Source: Prorocentrum cordatum (Eukaryota > Sar > Dinophyceae > Prorocentrales > Prorocentraceae). From it: a stretch of 51,638 nt of DNA. Of the stretch, positions 40,740-50,578 are shown in pieces (the first letter of the stretch is position 1; each line of letters starts with the position of its first letter). The stretch spans positions 509,748-561,385 of the forward strand of contig CAUYUJ010020604.1 of the NCBI GenBank assembly GCA_963575745.1, in the 5' to 3' direction. The position numbers and the translations under genes were made by a program. Below the pieces are notes generated by a model. It was not told the DNA's origin and made no database searches. It saw nothing but the letters and a program-made list of their open reading frames with translations.

Positions 40740-40813
40740 ATCTCATCCTCCTCCTCCTCCTCCTCCTCCTCCTCCTCCTCCTCCTCCTCCTCCTCCTCCC
40801 CCTCCTCCTCCTC
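40740..40813. repeat. TCC triplet microsatellite
   Basis: An almost pure TCC run. The flanking frame continues open on both sides but has no protein character. Confidence 0.93.
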
Positions 40814-41967
40814 GTCAAGACGCTGCAATAAGGACCAGGTTGGGCTCGGGAGGGGCCCTGGCGTTCTCGCCGTTCCCTTGGCGCAGGTCGTGGGTCCCAC
40901 TTGTGGCCCGAGGCCCGCCCTGGCCAGGAAGCCCTCTCCTTCCTTGCTCAGCGTCCCTTCTGGTAGCACGGCTGCTGTACCCTCTTTCCTTCCCTCCCGG
41001 CCCCTGCCTCCTCCCCTCTCGTGTCCCGACCCTTCCCCTTTTTTCCCCTGCTGGAGTGCCTCCCCGCTTGGCCACCTCTCCCCCTCTGGTCTTTCAGCAG
41101 GATGCGACGAGCAATGGCGTCCTCAGGCCAGGAGGCACAGATCGCGGGCCCGACCTGGCAGTCTGCTGGGATCGGGGAGGCGGTATGGCCACCTCCCTGC
41201 AGCTTCCTGGCCCCGGCAGGGTCGAGGGACGCCGGCACGCCGTCGCCCGCGGCTTCTCCGGAGATGGCCCCAGTGATCTCCCTGCGCCGCCCCCCCGCCC
41301 CCAAAGACCCTCGGCGTCAGGACTTGTTCGCAACGTCGACCCCCAGATCTGTCTCGGCCCCTTCCCCGGGGCCGGTTCTGCACCCTGCGTCGTTGTGTCT
41401 TTCCACGGCCCCGGGGCCTCCGCGAGGGCCTCCAGGGGCCGAGCATGGCGAAAGAGGCGCCCGTCCCGATTGGTTTCCTGCTCTGACGACGCGGGCAGGT
41501 CTGGGTCGTGGCCCAGATCTCTGGGCGCCCCCGCCGCCGCGCGAGGTCGCGCGGCCGAGGCCGAAGTCGGAGCCGCCGGAGCTGCTAGGCACCGCGCTCG
41601 GCACCCTCCGCGCGGCGCGTGCTCTCTGGAGGGGGGCCCGAGGCGGAAGTTTACACGCGACCACCGCCCGGAGGATCCATGCCCAGGGACCTCGGCAGGC
41701 GGTGGGCACGGACTCTGCGCGAACGAAATGGGTACGGAAATGATGGGTACAATGCCCAACAGCAGTTCTTGTTCATTCTGGACAGGACTCGCTGTCCGCG
41801 CCGCCGCGGCCTGTGTCCACTTGAGACGGAAGGCCGCCTGCCCACAGCGCCCGCTGTTTTGGGACAACATTGGCTGTTGGGCATTGTGCCCATTTTGTCC
41901 GCGCCCACTTCGGGCGTCCAAATGGACGTTTTCGGGCCCCCAGGGGCCAACATGCATTCATGTTTAG
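40814..41967. other. GC-rich spacer with dispersed repeat
   Basis: About 40830-40990 resembles 42885-43030: both share TTGGGCTCGGGA, CCTGG/CTCTGG, AGGCCCGC, CTGGCCAGGAA and a CCTTCTGG end. Long frames here (up to 486 codons) are proline/arginine/serine-rich and are not supported as genes. Confidence 0.5.
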
Positions 41968-42154
41968 GTCGGGCCTGTTCCCCTACAGGGGGACTTTCGA
42001 CGAAGAATAAAAAATGCTCCAAAACTACTCCAAAAAGGTCAACACATTCGAAGAATAGTCCCCAGACTATTGTTGGGCTATTTTTGGACTATGGTGGGGT
42101 ATGTTTTTTATTTCTCGTCGAAGATCCCCCAGTAATTAGGGGAACAGGCCCGAC
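41968..42154. mobile_element. Small inverted-repeat (MITE-like) element, 187 bp
   Basis: The ends are GTCGGGCCTGTTCCCCTA and its exact reverse complement TAGGGGAACAGGCCCGAC. Pairing continues inward through CAGGGGGA, TTCGACGA and AATAAAAAA with small gaps, so the arms are about 45-50 bases. The centre (CCCCAGACTATTGTTGGGCT onward) is AT-richer and partly palindromic. There is no coding capacity, as expected for a non-autonomous element. No clear target-site duplication is visible. Confidence 0.78.
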
Positions 42155-43380
42155 TTGAGTCCATGTCCACCGCCCGCTGGGGCACCAGGACGTAGGTTTA
42201 CCAGGCGGTGGGCAATGGGAGGGTTCCCGCTCCGCTGGGAGGGCGCGCGCGCCTCGTGCAGCGGCACTCGGCGCCAGCCGGGGGCGCTGCTCCTGCACGT
42301 GCAGCTGGAGGAGCCTCGGGTTCGGTCGTGCATGCCCCTCTGCAGGAGGGAGATCAACAGGGAGTCAAACTATAGTCTGGGGACGAATTGTTCGATTTTT
42401 TTTTTTTTTTTTTTTTTTTTTGTTTTTGCATTTTTGGGCCACTCGTCATTTTTCCTCCACGCTCCGCAAATGGGGGGACATACCCGACCTAAGAGAAGAC
42501 TCGGTGGAGAGCGGTGCACAGCCAGACACCCGGCGGCTCGGAAACATCGGGACGGCGGTCTTTATAATTTTCGGCCTCTCGGGGCCTCTATAGACCTCGG
42601 GACTGTCAACAGCAGGACTCGCGATCAAACACGGGTCCCTGGGAAGTGGTCGAGAGGTCGGGGGCCCGCGTCTGGAAAAAATCGAGGCGCCAGATATCTC
42701 GGTGGAGAGCGGTGCACACTCACCTGTCCGATACGCACCGGTCTGACCAGTGGAGGAAGAAGTCCTCGGGCGAATTGTGGCTTCACCATGGCCTCCCCGG
42801 GGCGCCCCGAGGCCCTGAGATCTGGTTCCCAGGGAGGGCTCAGGATCCAGCGCGACCTGGAGGAAGGCAGTCAGGACGGTCAAAGAAGGACCGCTTTGGG
42901 CTCGGGAAGGGCTCTGGTTTTCGGGCTGGTCCTTAAGATTATTTGTATGTCGCGGAAGCTGTTTTGTGGCCTAGGCCCGCTGTGGCCAGGAAAGCCCCTA
43001 CGTTGATTATGAGGCGTTCCTTCTGGCAGCGCAATGTTCAGGAGGGAAATAAACACGCAGGCGCAATTAATCGTCGACCCCCAGGAAAATATAGGAAAAT
43101 ATGGGAAGTGGGGGGAAGACAAAAACCCAGAAAATATAGGAACATATGGGGAATCCTTTTATTGGTGTGTGTTTATTTGTGTGTCCCAGGGCCCCTTCAA
43201 ATGTCCGTATCTCCTGCAGTCTGGACCGCGGGCTGGCCTCGCGGGCGCAGGGGAGGTCGGTGCCTCGAGGCACGGTGTCCGCAGGAGGCGTCGAGGCAGT
43301 CATGCCGACCAGGGAGCAGCGAAGGCAGAGGGGGGAAGCGGCACCAAGCTTGCCGGTGGCACCGCGGGATCGAGATAAGA
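42155..43380. other. Spacer with poly-T and short repeats
   Basis: A run of 26 T lies at 42396-42421, followed by TTTTTGCATTTTTGGGCC. CTCGGTGGAGAGCGGTGCAC occurs at about 42503 and again at 42702. ACTATAGTCTGGGGACGAAT near 42369 echoes the centre of the inverted-repeat element. 42885-43030 is the second copy of the dispersed repeat at 40830-40990. No gene is seen. Confidence 0.5.
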
Positions 43381-43415
43381 GAGAGCGAGAGAGAGAGAGA
43401 GAGAGAGAGAGAAAA
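43381..43415. repeat. GA dinucleotide microsatellite
   Basis: A GAGAGA run followed by A-rich AAAGGAAG units. Confidence 0.88.
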
Positions 43416-43639
43416 AAAGGAAGAAAAGGAAAGAAAGAAAGATCGCCATGCGGGAAACGGGTCCTGAGGGAGACGGGTCCTGAGGTTTCTCGCCGTTTCG
43501 GGCTCTCGGGGCCCTCCAGGGGCCTCGGGACTGAGAAAACGGCTCAGGATGAAGACCTCGTCCTGTGGGAAGGCTCCAGGGTCCAGGCACAGTTTCCTCC
43601 AGTACCCGCTTCCCCCATGCTAGACCACGGGATCGAGAC
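43416..43639. other. Spacer between GA runs
   Basis: Unremarkable GC-mixed sequence containing GGTCCTGAGG twice (about 43459 and 43474). Confidence 0.4.
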
Positions 43640-43702
43640 AAGAGAGAGATAGAGAGAGAGAGAGAGAGACAGAGGGAAAGAGAGAGAGAGAGAGAGAGAG
43701 AG
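43640..43702. repeat. GA dinucleotide microsatellite
   Basis: GAGAGAGA with a few interruptions. Confidence 0.9.
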
Positions 43703-44300
43703 TGGGAGCCATGATTTACAGAGGAGGAGCCAGACAAGATGTGGAGGGAGATAGAGGGAGGAAGCACGGGAGAGGAGGGACCCCAAGACAGAATTATCCC
43801 AGAGCATGTATCCGCCTCTCAGACCAACCTTACCGGACCATGGCTCGGTATGGTGAGAATTTGTGGTCGTTCGCTCTCTGTTAACACAGCTGCAGTTCTG
43901 CCAGCTCAGCTCAGTCGCTTTGCTACACTACTGCATGTGTGTTCGTGGTTCGTGGCGCTCTTTGCCTAGCTCGTTGTCGCAGGTTGGGGGATGACAGCGA
44001 AGCGGCCCCAACCGAGAAATCAATTTGGGTGCATCTTCGCGTGGCGCGTGCGGACGAGGCGAAGCTCCGTGGGGGCGACGCTGTGTCAGCCGAGGCCCGG
44101 GCCACGTCGGGCAAGAGTTTGCCATCGTGCGCCCCGGGGCCCCGCGGGGTTGTCCTGAGGTCTGTCCCGTGAGTGACCTGAGGGTTGTTCTGTGGATTGT
44201 CCCGCGGGTTGCCCCTGTTATTCAATCGCTTCGCTCACACCGCTGGCCCGTATTGCATGATCGCTACTGCTTCGGCGCGAGCTCGGGGCCATTTCGGCGC
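43703..44300. other. Spacer without a supportable gene
   Basis: Open frames show no family motif. No repeat longer than a few units is visible. Confidence 0.4.
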
Positions 44301-44435
44301 CGCCGGAAGGAGGAAGATGAGGATGGAGAGGGGGAGGGGAGGAGGAGAAGAGGATGAGAAGGAACGGAGGAGGATGAAGATAAATATGGGGAGGAGGAGG
44401 AGGAAGAGAAAAGGGCGGAGGAGGAAGCCTCTCGA
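44301..44435. repeat. Imperfect GGA/AGGA purine stretch
   Basis: GGAGGAAGATGAGG-type units form about 130 bases of purine-rich sequence on +. Confidence 0.75.
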
Positions 44436-45095
44436 TGTCATTTTGCGGCGCTCTTGGGGCCAACCAGGGCCGTCGTCCAGATGCTTCTTTGGGAGGCCCT
44501 GGGGTCTGTTGAGAGGCCGTTCGGGGGCGCCTGGGAGACATTTTTGAAGCCTTGTAGGGCCTCTTTTGAGCCTCCTTGGAGCCTCCTGGGGTCTCTTGGA
44601 GGCCTCTTGGCGGCATGTTGGGCCATCTTGGGGGCCTCCTGGGGCCCTCTTGGGGCGGAAGGCTCGAGGTTTCGGTTCGTGGTCCCCATCTTGGGCCCCT
44701 CTTGGGGCCGTCTTGGGGCTCTCTTGGGCCGTCTTGGGCGTCTCTTGGGCCGTCTCGGGGCCCGTGTGGGTTCTTTGGGGGCCTTCTTGGGGGCCTCTTG
44801 AGCCGTCTTCGTGCGCTCTTGGGGGCCTCTTGGGCCGTCTGGGAGCATCGGAAAGCCGAAAATGCGACAAGGCCAAGATCCTTCCAAAACCACCGTAAAA
44901 TTTATGATTTTGGCCTCTCGGGGCGCTCTTGTGAGGCCTCTTGGAGGCCACTTGGAGCGTCTTGGCGGCTTCTTGGGCCGTCTTGGGATCATCTTCGGCG
45001 TCTTGGAGCGTCCTTTGGGCGTCTCGGGGGCCTCTTGGGCAGTCTTGGGGGCCTCTTGGGGCCCTCTTGGCGCGATCTGGGGGGCCTGAGAGGCC
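44436..45095. repeat. CTTGGGG/CCTCTTGG-type minisatellite
   Basis: About 650 bases of diverged TCTTGGGGGCC, CGTCTTGGG and CCTCTTGG units. It is related to 3986-4860 and 47500-47760. A shared AT-richer patch, CCGTAAAATTTATGATTT near 44902, is comparable to CCGTAAACAGTCAAAATCC near 47778. Confidence 0.78.
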
Positions 45096-45284
45096 GTACC
45101 CAGGAAGAAAACCATCTCTGAGTACACCTTCCCGGGACCTTCCCGGGACCTTCCTGGGCTGCGGTCGGGATATTTTTCGCCAGGGGACCCCCAGGGGCCG
45201 CCCCGCGCGCCCGAACTAGAATTGTGAACCAGTTACCGGAGATCTTAGCACGCCTCTGGCCCGTTGGGCCGGCGAATTGTCCAG
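45096..45284. other. Spacer
   Basis: CTTCCCGGGACCTTCCCGGG repeats at about 45129-45157. No gene is seen. Confidence 0.4.
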
Positions 45285-45905
45285 TTTGTTGTGTCGTGGG
45301 TTGTCCCGTGGGTTGTCTAGTGGTCACCCCGTGGGTTGGTCCCTGTGTTGTCCCGTGGGATACCCAGTGGGATTTCCCGTGGGTGTCCCTTGATTGTTCC
45401 GTGGGTTGTCCACTCTGTCGTCTATGGTTGTCCCGTGGGTGTCCGTTGTTACCCCGTGGTTTTCCAGTGAGTTGTCCCGTGGTTGTCTTGTGGATTGTCG
45501 CGTAACTTGTCTTGTGGTTGCGCATTGGTTGTTCCTTGCATTATCTTGTGGGTTGTCCTGTGGATTGTCCTGTGGGTTGTCCTATGGTTGTTTGGTCGGC
45601 TGCCCCGTGGTGTGTCCCGTGAATTGTCTCGCGGGTTGTCCCTTGGGTTGTCTCATGGTTGTCCCGTGACTTGCCCAGAGGATTGTTCCGTGGGTTGCCC
45701 AGAGGGTTGTCCAATTGGTGTCCCTTGATTGTTCCGTGGGCTGTCCCATGTGTAGTCAATGGTTGTCCCGTGGGTGTCCTGGGTCATCCCGTGATTGTCC
45801 AGTGAGTTGTCTCGTGGGTTGTCCCGGGTTGTCCCTTGGTTGTCTCGTGGATTGTCTTGTGGCTTGTCCTGTGGTTGTCCCTTGGTTGTCCCGTGGACTT
45901 TCCTG
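45285..45905. repeat. GTTGTCCCGTGG-type minisatellite
   Basis: About 620 bases of variable 10-13 base units such as GGGTTGTCCCGTG and GATTGTCTTGTG. Frames encode Cys/Val/Gly/Pro strings on + and Asn/Gly/Thr/His strings on -. These are repeat artefacts. Confidence 0.88.
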
Positions 45906-46304
45906 TTTGTCCCGTGAGCTGTTCGAGCGTGTTTCTGTATTGCTTGGGGAATGACGGGCGTCATGGCCCCCGCTCCCCTCTTGCCCCCTATGACGTAACG
46001 CTCCACCCCCCAGTGCGCTCCTGCACTGCCGCCGTGCGCATCGGAATCCGCATAGGCGTCCGCATAGGCATCGGAGGGAATCCGCATCGGAGTCTGTTCC
46101 GCACTCGTCGTCGTCGTCGTCGTTGTCGTGGTCGTCGTCGTCGTTGTCGTTCGTCGCTCGTCGCTCATCGTCGTCGCACGCGCGGACGCGGCTGGAGCCT
46201 GTTTTTCATTCCGAGCCGATGACGGCCGTTTCGCGCAGGCGGCGTCTGGGATTGCATGACCGGGGACGGGTAGCAGCAGCATGTAGGCGGCGATCTGCAC
46301 CGCA
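45906..46304. other. Spacer with GTC triplets
   Basis: Includes CGCATAGGCGTCCGCATAGG-type repeats at about 46044-46090 and a GTCGTC run at about 46106-46190. No gene is seen. Confidence 0.55.
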
Positions 46305-46574
46305 GCGCCTGTGTACACCGTAGTGCCTGCGTGCACTACAGCGCCTTTGTACGCCACACCGCTTATGTAGACCACAGCAACCGCGCGCAACACAGCGCCA
46401 GTGTGTGCCACAGTGCTTGCGGGCACTACAGCGCCTGTGTATACCACAGAGCCTGTGTACACCACATCAGCCGTGTGCAGCACAGCACCAGTGTACACCA
46501 CAATGCCTGCGTGCGCTACAGAGCCTGTGTACACCACGGCGCTTGTGTGCACCACAGCAACCGTGTGCAACAGA
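46305..46574. repeat. 18 bp tandem repeat, about 15 units
   Basis: Units of the type GCGCCTGTGTACACCACA run without length change for 270 bases, with substitutions between units. Because the unit is a multiple of three, both strands keep open frames that give six-residue repeats (for example CVHHRA/CVYHRA on + and VVYTGA on -). No start or flanking domain supports expression. Confidence 0.9.
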
Positions 46575-47248
46575 GCACCGCTTTTGCATACAGAATTTCA
46601 GAAAAAATCATTATGATTAAATGGAGCGCCTCTGGATTCCACCAAATATTGTATGTAGCATTCGGAAAGGAATCCTTAGGGAAAAAGGAACACCGCTGGA
46701 ATCTACGAGTGCGCCCGAGTCCACCCGCATCATCCTAACTCCTCCAATCTGCGTCCAGGAGGCTCCATCAGAGTTGGCTGTCCGAGAAGCACATGGTGCG
46801 CATATGTGTGGCGTACGCAGATGGTGCTGAAGTGATCGTGGTTCGTGGCCCCTGGTCGTGGCTCGTGCGCACGCGCTCTGTGGTGCACGCAAGAGGGCTA
46901 CCATTGTCTGCCCTCTCCACTTCTCCACATTCCTTGCCATTCCTTTTCACGGGCGCTCACGGGCGTCGTGGGCTCAAAGTGCAGGAATCCACGCAGGGCA
47001 AAGAAACAATATTCATCATCAACTCAAATATCGAATTTGATAACACCGGCCGCCCCCACGATTTTCCGGCATTTGGTCCCGTCGGGACCCCAAAACGTCC
47101 CAGAGGTGCACGCAGGCCTTGTGGTGCGCGCAAGCATTGTGGTGCACGCAGATGGTGCTGATTTGGTCGTGGCTCGTGGCCCCTGGTCGTTGCTCGTGCG
47201 CGCAGGCGCTGTGGTGCACGCGGGAGCGCCACCATTTTACTTGCCCCC
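46575..47248. repeat. Spacer with 98 bp direct repeat pair
   Basis: 46807-46905 and 47139-47236 are about 85% alike, sharing ACGCAGATGGTGCTGA, CGTGGCCCCTGGTCGT, GCTCGTGCGC and TGTGGTGCACGC. Similar GTGGTGCACGC motifs link them to the 18 bp array. No gene is seen. Confidence 0.75.
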
Positions 47249-47310
<62 letters not shown>

Positions 47311-47345
47311 TCGTCGCTCGTCGCTCGTCGCTCGTCGCTCATCAT
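47249..47345. repeat. TCG triplet then TCGCTCG repeat
   Basis: About 60 bases of TCG/CGT triplets pass into CGTCGCTCGTCGCT heptamer-like units. Confidence 0.92.
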
Positions 47346-48549
47346 CGTCGTGCGCGCGAGCGCGTGTGGTTCCGGAGCAACACGGCGGGGGGGGGGGCGT
47401 TGCGTCGCACCCCCCCCGCCCCCCCCCCGCCATGACGCCCGTCATCTCCGAAAATAGATAAACTCGCTTTTCCATGTATTGTTTTGTGGGGTGTCCTATC
47501 GGGTCCATTTTGGGCCTCTTGGGGGCACGTTGGGTTTTTTTGGGGGGGGGCCATCTTGGGGGGAGTGGCTCGAAATATCAGTTCGCGTTCTCCCTCTTCG
47601 GCCTTTCTTGAGGCCCTATTAGGGCACGTTTGGGCCATATTGGAGGCCTCTTGGGCTGTCTTGGGGCCCTCCTGGGCCTTCGCGAGGCCTTTCTGGAGGC
47701 CCTTTGGGTCTTTTTGGGGTGATTTCGGCGGCCTCTTGGGCCGCCTTGGAGTGCCCAGAGTCCGAAAAGACTAGTACGCCGTAAACAGTCAAAATCCACC
47801 AGGAAGTGAATGATTTGGGCTTCTGAGGGCCCTGTTCGGGGTTCCTTTTGCAGCCCTCTTGCGGCGTCGTGAAAGCCTCTTGGTCCGTGTTGCCTAAACT
47901 AAGTGACCGCTCCTTGGTTTTACGGGCTGCTGGGCTCCCTGGAGTGAGCCGGCCTTAGAAAGTGCCCGAGCCCGGAGTTGTCAGGGCAGGGGGTGGTCAG
48001 AGGTAATCCCCCATTCGGGCCTCCCGCTTTCGCGCCAGAGTTGCCCTTTGTAGGTAGGTTTTGCCGTTGTCGATGATGCCCAGTGCTCTCCTGAAGCAGG
48101 AGTTGTTCCGGATCAAGCGATTCTGGTGTGCTCCCAGGTCACATTATGGGGAGACCGAAGGACTCTACCCAGAGCAGGCCTACAGTCAAGACGCTGAAAC
48201 AAAACTATTATTTTTGGACTCGGAAGGGGCTCGGTATTCCTTATGTCATTCCGAGGTTGTTCCTCTAGCCCTCCGCGTGCACCCAAGCGTTTTTGGTGCC
48301 AAAAAAGGGCTCGCTCCTCCTTTCGTGCGCCTCCCTGCCGCAGTTGGACCCCAGCTGGGATAACTCGGATGCCCAGGCATGTTGCAGCAGATGGAAGGCC
48401 GAGCCCGGTCGGGCCGAGCCGGCCGCTTCGCTGCCGCCGCGCGCCCTCCCCGGGCAGCCTCCATGGACGCGCTGGTGCTGCCCGAGGCCTGTCAGCTGGA
48501 GGAGCGCCCGGCGCCGCCCAGCGCCAGGGCAGGGCGCCCAGAGGGTTGC
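47346..48549. other. Spacer with CTTGGGG-type block
   Basis: About 47500-47760 is a block of CTCTTGGGGGC/GGCCTCTTGG units. G and C runs lie near 47390-47430. From 48060 to 48360 there is unique sequence; a frame here (MPLSMMPSALLKQELFRIKR at 48061) shows no known domain and I do not call it. Confidence 0.45.
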
Positions 48550-48792
48550 GCAGGAGGGGGGACGGCAGGAGGAGGAGGGGGAGGAGGTGAAGGGGCCTGC
48601 AGGGAGGAAGAGGAGGAGGAGGAGGAGGAGGAGGAGAAGGAGGAGGAGGAGGACAAGGAGGAGAAGTAGGAGGAGGAAGAGGAGGACATGGAGGAGGAGG
48701 AGGAGGAGGAGGAGGAACGGGAGAAGGAGGAGAGAAGGAGGAGGAAGGGGAGGAGGAGGAGGAGGAGGAGGAGGAGGAGGAGGAGGACGAGA
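48550..48792. repeat. GGA triplet microsatellite
   Basis: About 240 bases of GGA/GAG with AAG and ACG interruptions. Confidence 0.92.
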
Positions 48793-48966
48793 GTAAACCC
48801 AAGATGCATCAACGGATGCTGCAATGCCCCCTCCCGTCCCAAGCTCTTCACAGGTTCAGACAATTGTTCGTTTCCACTACAGGCGCCCCCTCCTGAATGT
48901 CGAGCTGCCCGTCGGTCAGCCAGTCAGACGAGGGCACCTGCTGTAACGGATCCCTTCCTCCACTTA
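48793..48966. other. Spacer
   Basis: Short unique sequence with no recognised feature. Confidence 0.4.
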
Positions 48967-49204
48967 AGGACGCCCAGGGTGACCCCATTTTGAGACGTAC
49001 ATGCCTGCCATATGCCTAAGCGTTGTGGGATGTCGAAGTCGTGGACGCATGCTTCGCGGAAGTCCCACGCGAGAGCCCTTCAAGGAGGCCCAGGGGTAGC
49101 CTCAGTTTGAGAAGGACATGCCGTCCATCCGGCTGAGTGTTGCAGCGTGAGAAAGTCGTGGACGTATGTTCCGCGGGAGTCTTACGCGAGAGCCCCGTTT
49201 CGAA
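48967..49204. repeat. Tandem duplication of about 120 bp
   Basis: Two units begin near 48970 and 49088. Both contain GCCCAGGG, TTTGAGA, GACATGCC-type, AGTCGTGGACG, ATG-TTC-GCGG-type and CGCGAGAGCCC in the same order, about 75-80% alike. The conserved spacing suggests an unequal-crossover duplication. Confidence 0.82.
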
Positions 49205-49403
49205 AGGGGAGCTGCCCTCCATCCGTGTGAACCACGAGTGTTTTTTTCAGGTTGCCTGCCCAACCCCCCGGCTGCCCCCCCCAAGCTCTCGGCTGGCAAT
49301 AAAATTCGGCCCGCCCTGCCTTCCTCGTCCTTCCCCTCCTCGTCCTCCCCGTCGTCCTCCCGCGCATTGGGCGTCCCCTGCCTAGCCTGTGCGTATAAGA
49401 GAA

Positions 49404-49404
<1 letters not shown>
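49205..49404. other. Pyrimidine-rich spacer
   Basis: CCTCGTCCTTCCCCTCCTCG-type sequence leads into the GAT array. No gene is seen. Confidence 0.45.
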
Positions 49405-49490
<86 letters not shown>

Positions 49491-49602
49491 CTGATGCTGA
49501 TGCTGATGCTGATGCTGATGCTGATGCTGATGCTGATGCTGATGCTGATGCTGATGCTGATGCTGATGCTGATGCTGATGCTGATGATGCTGATGCTGAT
49601 GA
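49405..49602. repeat. GAT then GATGCT microsatellite
   Basis: About 85 bases of pure GAT pass into a long GATGCT hexamer run ending at about 49598, then GAG and GAC triplets. Frames give poly-Asp, poly-Met or Ile/Ser strings, which are repeat artefacts. Confidence 0.95.
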
Positions 49603-50415
49603 GGAGGAGGAGGAGGAGGAGGAGGGCGAGGACGACTACGATGACGACGATGGCGGCGGCGGCGATGACGACGACGACAACGGTGGATGTCTGAACGGTG
49701 GCCGCCGCGGGGGAATAATTATGCTCCTGGTATTGGTGGGGATCCCAGTCCGTCAATAAACTCGCGCGAAAATATTGGATTGCAGTACTGGGGGGGGGGG
49801 GCAGGACCCTTAGCGGATAATTCGCTTTTGCGCAATATGGAACGTCGGAGTCGTAGAGGTCGAGGAAGGGTTAAGGGAGTGTAGATGGTGGATTTGGGGA
49901 GACCGAGGGGAGGTTGAGGGGAGACCCTAATACAGTGGGGTCGTTCGTAAAGGAAGCGGCCGACCTTGGCGTACTCCTTCTCTCATGCAGGCGGCTGTGA
50001 CATCCATGGTTGGCCTGGCTGGTCCACGGTTAGGATTCCGCCGCTTTCTACATCCTGGATTCCGTATCTGAGGGTTCCTTGTCCAATGCCTCCACCGTTT
50101 TGGAAAGGACTCGCCGTCCGCTCGCGCAGCTGAGCACAAGTTGGAAGCCGAGTGTGCACGGCGCCTAGGCAAAAGCTCTCTTTTGATAACGACCCGCCCT
50201 CTGTCCGTCCTGGGCCGCCTGGGCCGCGCCTGCCCCCCCCCCCCCCCCCAGGACGAGGAGCTGCTGGAATTCGCGGGCGTTCTGTCGGCTCCCTTCCAGG
50301 CGCGCGCCCGGGCGCTCCGCGCACCCCCGGGGAGGGGCGGGCGCCTGCAGTCGTCCGCCGACGGGCCTCTGCCTCCCTCTGTCTCTCGTCGGCTCTCCCA
50401 GGCGGCGGTCGCAGG
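49603..50415. other. Spacer without a supportable gene
   Basis: GAG/GAC/GGC triplets decline into unique sequence. A C run lies at 50224-50239. Overlapping long frames (up to 474 codons on -) are proline/arginine/serine-rich and are not supported. Confidence 0.45.
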
Positions 50416-50578
50416 AGGGAAGGGGAGGGGGAGAGGGAGGGGGGGGGGGGAGGGGGAGGGGAGGGGGAGGGGAGAGGGAGAGGGAGGCGGGGGGAGGGAG
50501 GGGGGGAGGGGAGGGGGGGGGGGGGAGAGGGAGGGGGGGGGGAGGGAGGGGGGGGGAGGAGGGGGGGAGGGGTGGGCG
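50416..50578. repeat. G-tract / GGGGAGG stretch
   Basis: About 160 bases made almost only of G with regularly spaced A. It contains many runs of four or more G on +, able to form G-quadruplexes. Confidence 0.9.

Noticed and set aside
40507-41967. 486-codon open frame on the plus strand
   Set aside because: It runs through a TCC microsatellite and Pro/Arg/Ser-rich GC DNA, no segment resembles a known family, and other frames are equally open.
46305-46574. Regular short repeats as a CRISPR array
   Set aside because: The units are 18 bp, contiguous and diverged, without unique spacers, and the genome is eukaryotic.
49166-49759. Frame with poly-Asp and Asp-Ala runs, and its poly-Met and Ile-Ser alternatives
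   Set aside because: All three come from the GAT and GATGCT microsatellite. Nothing outside the repeat looks like protein.
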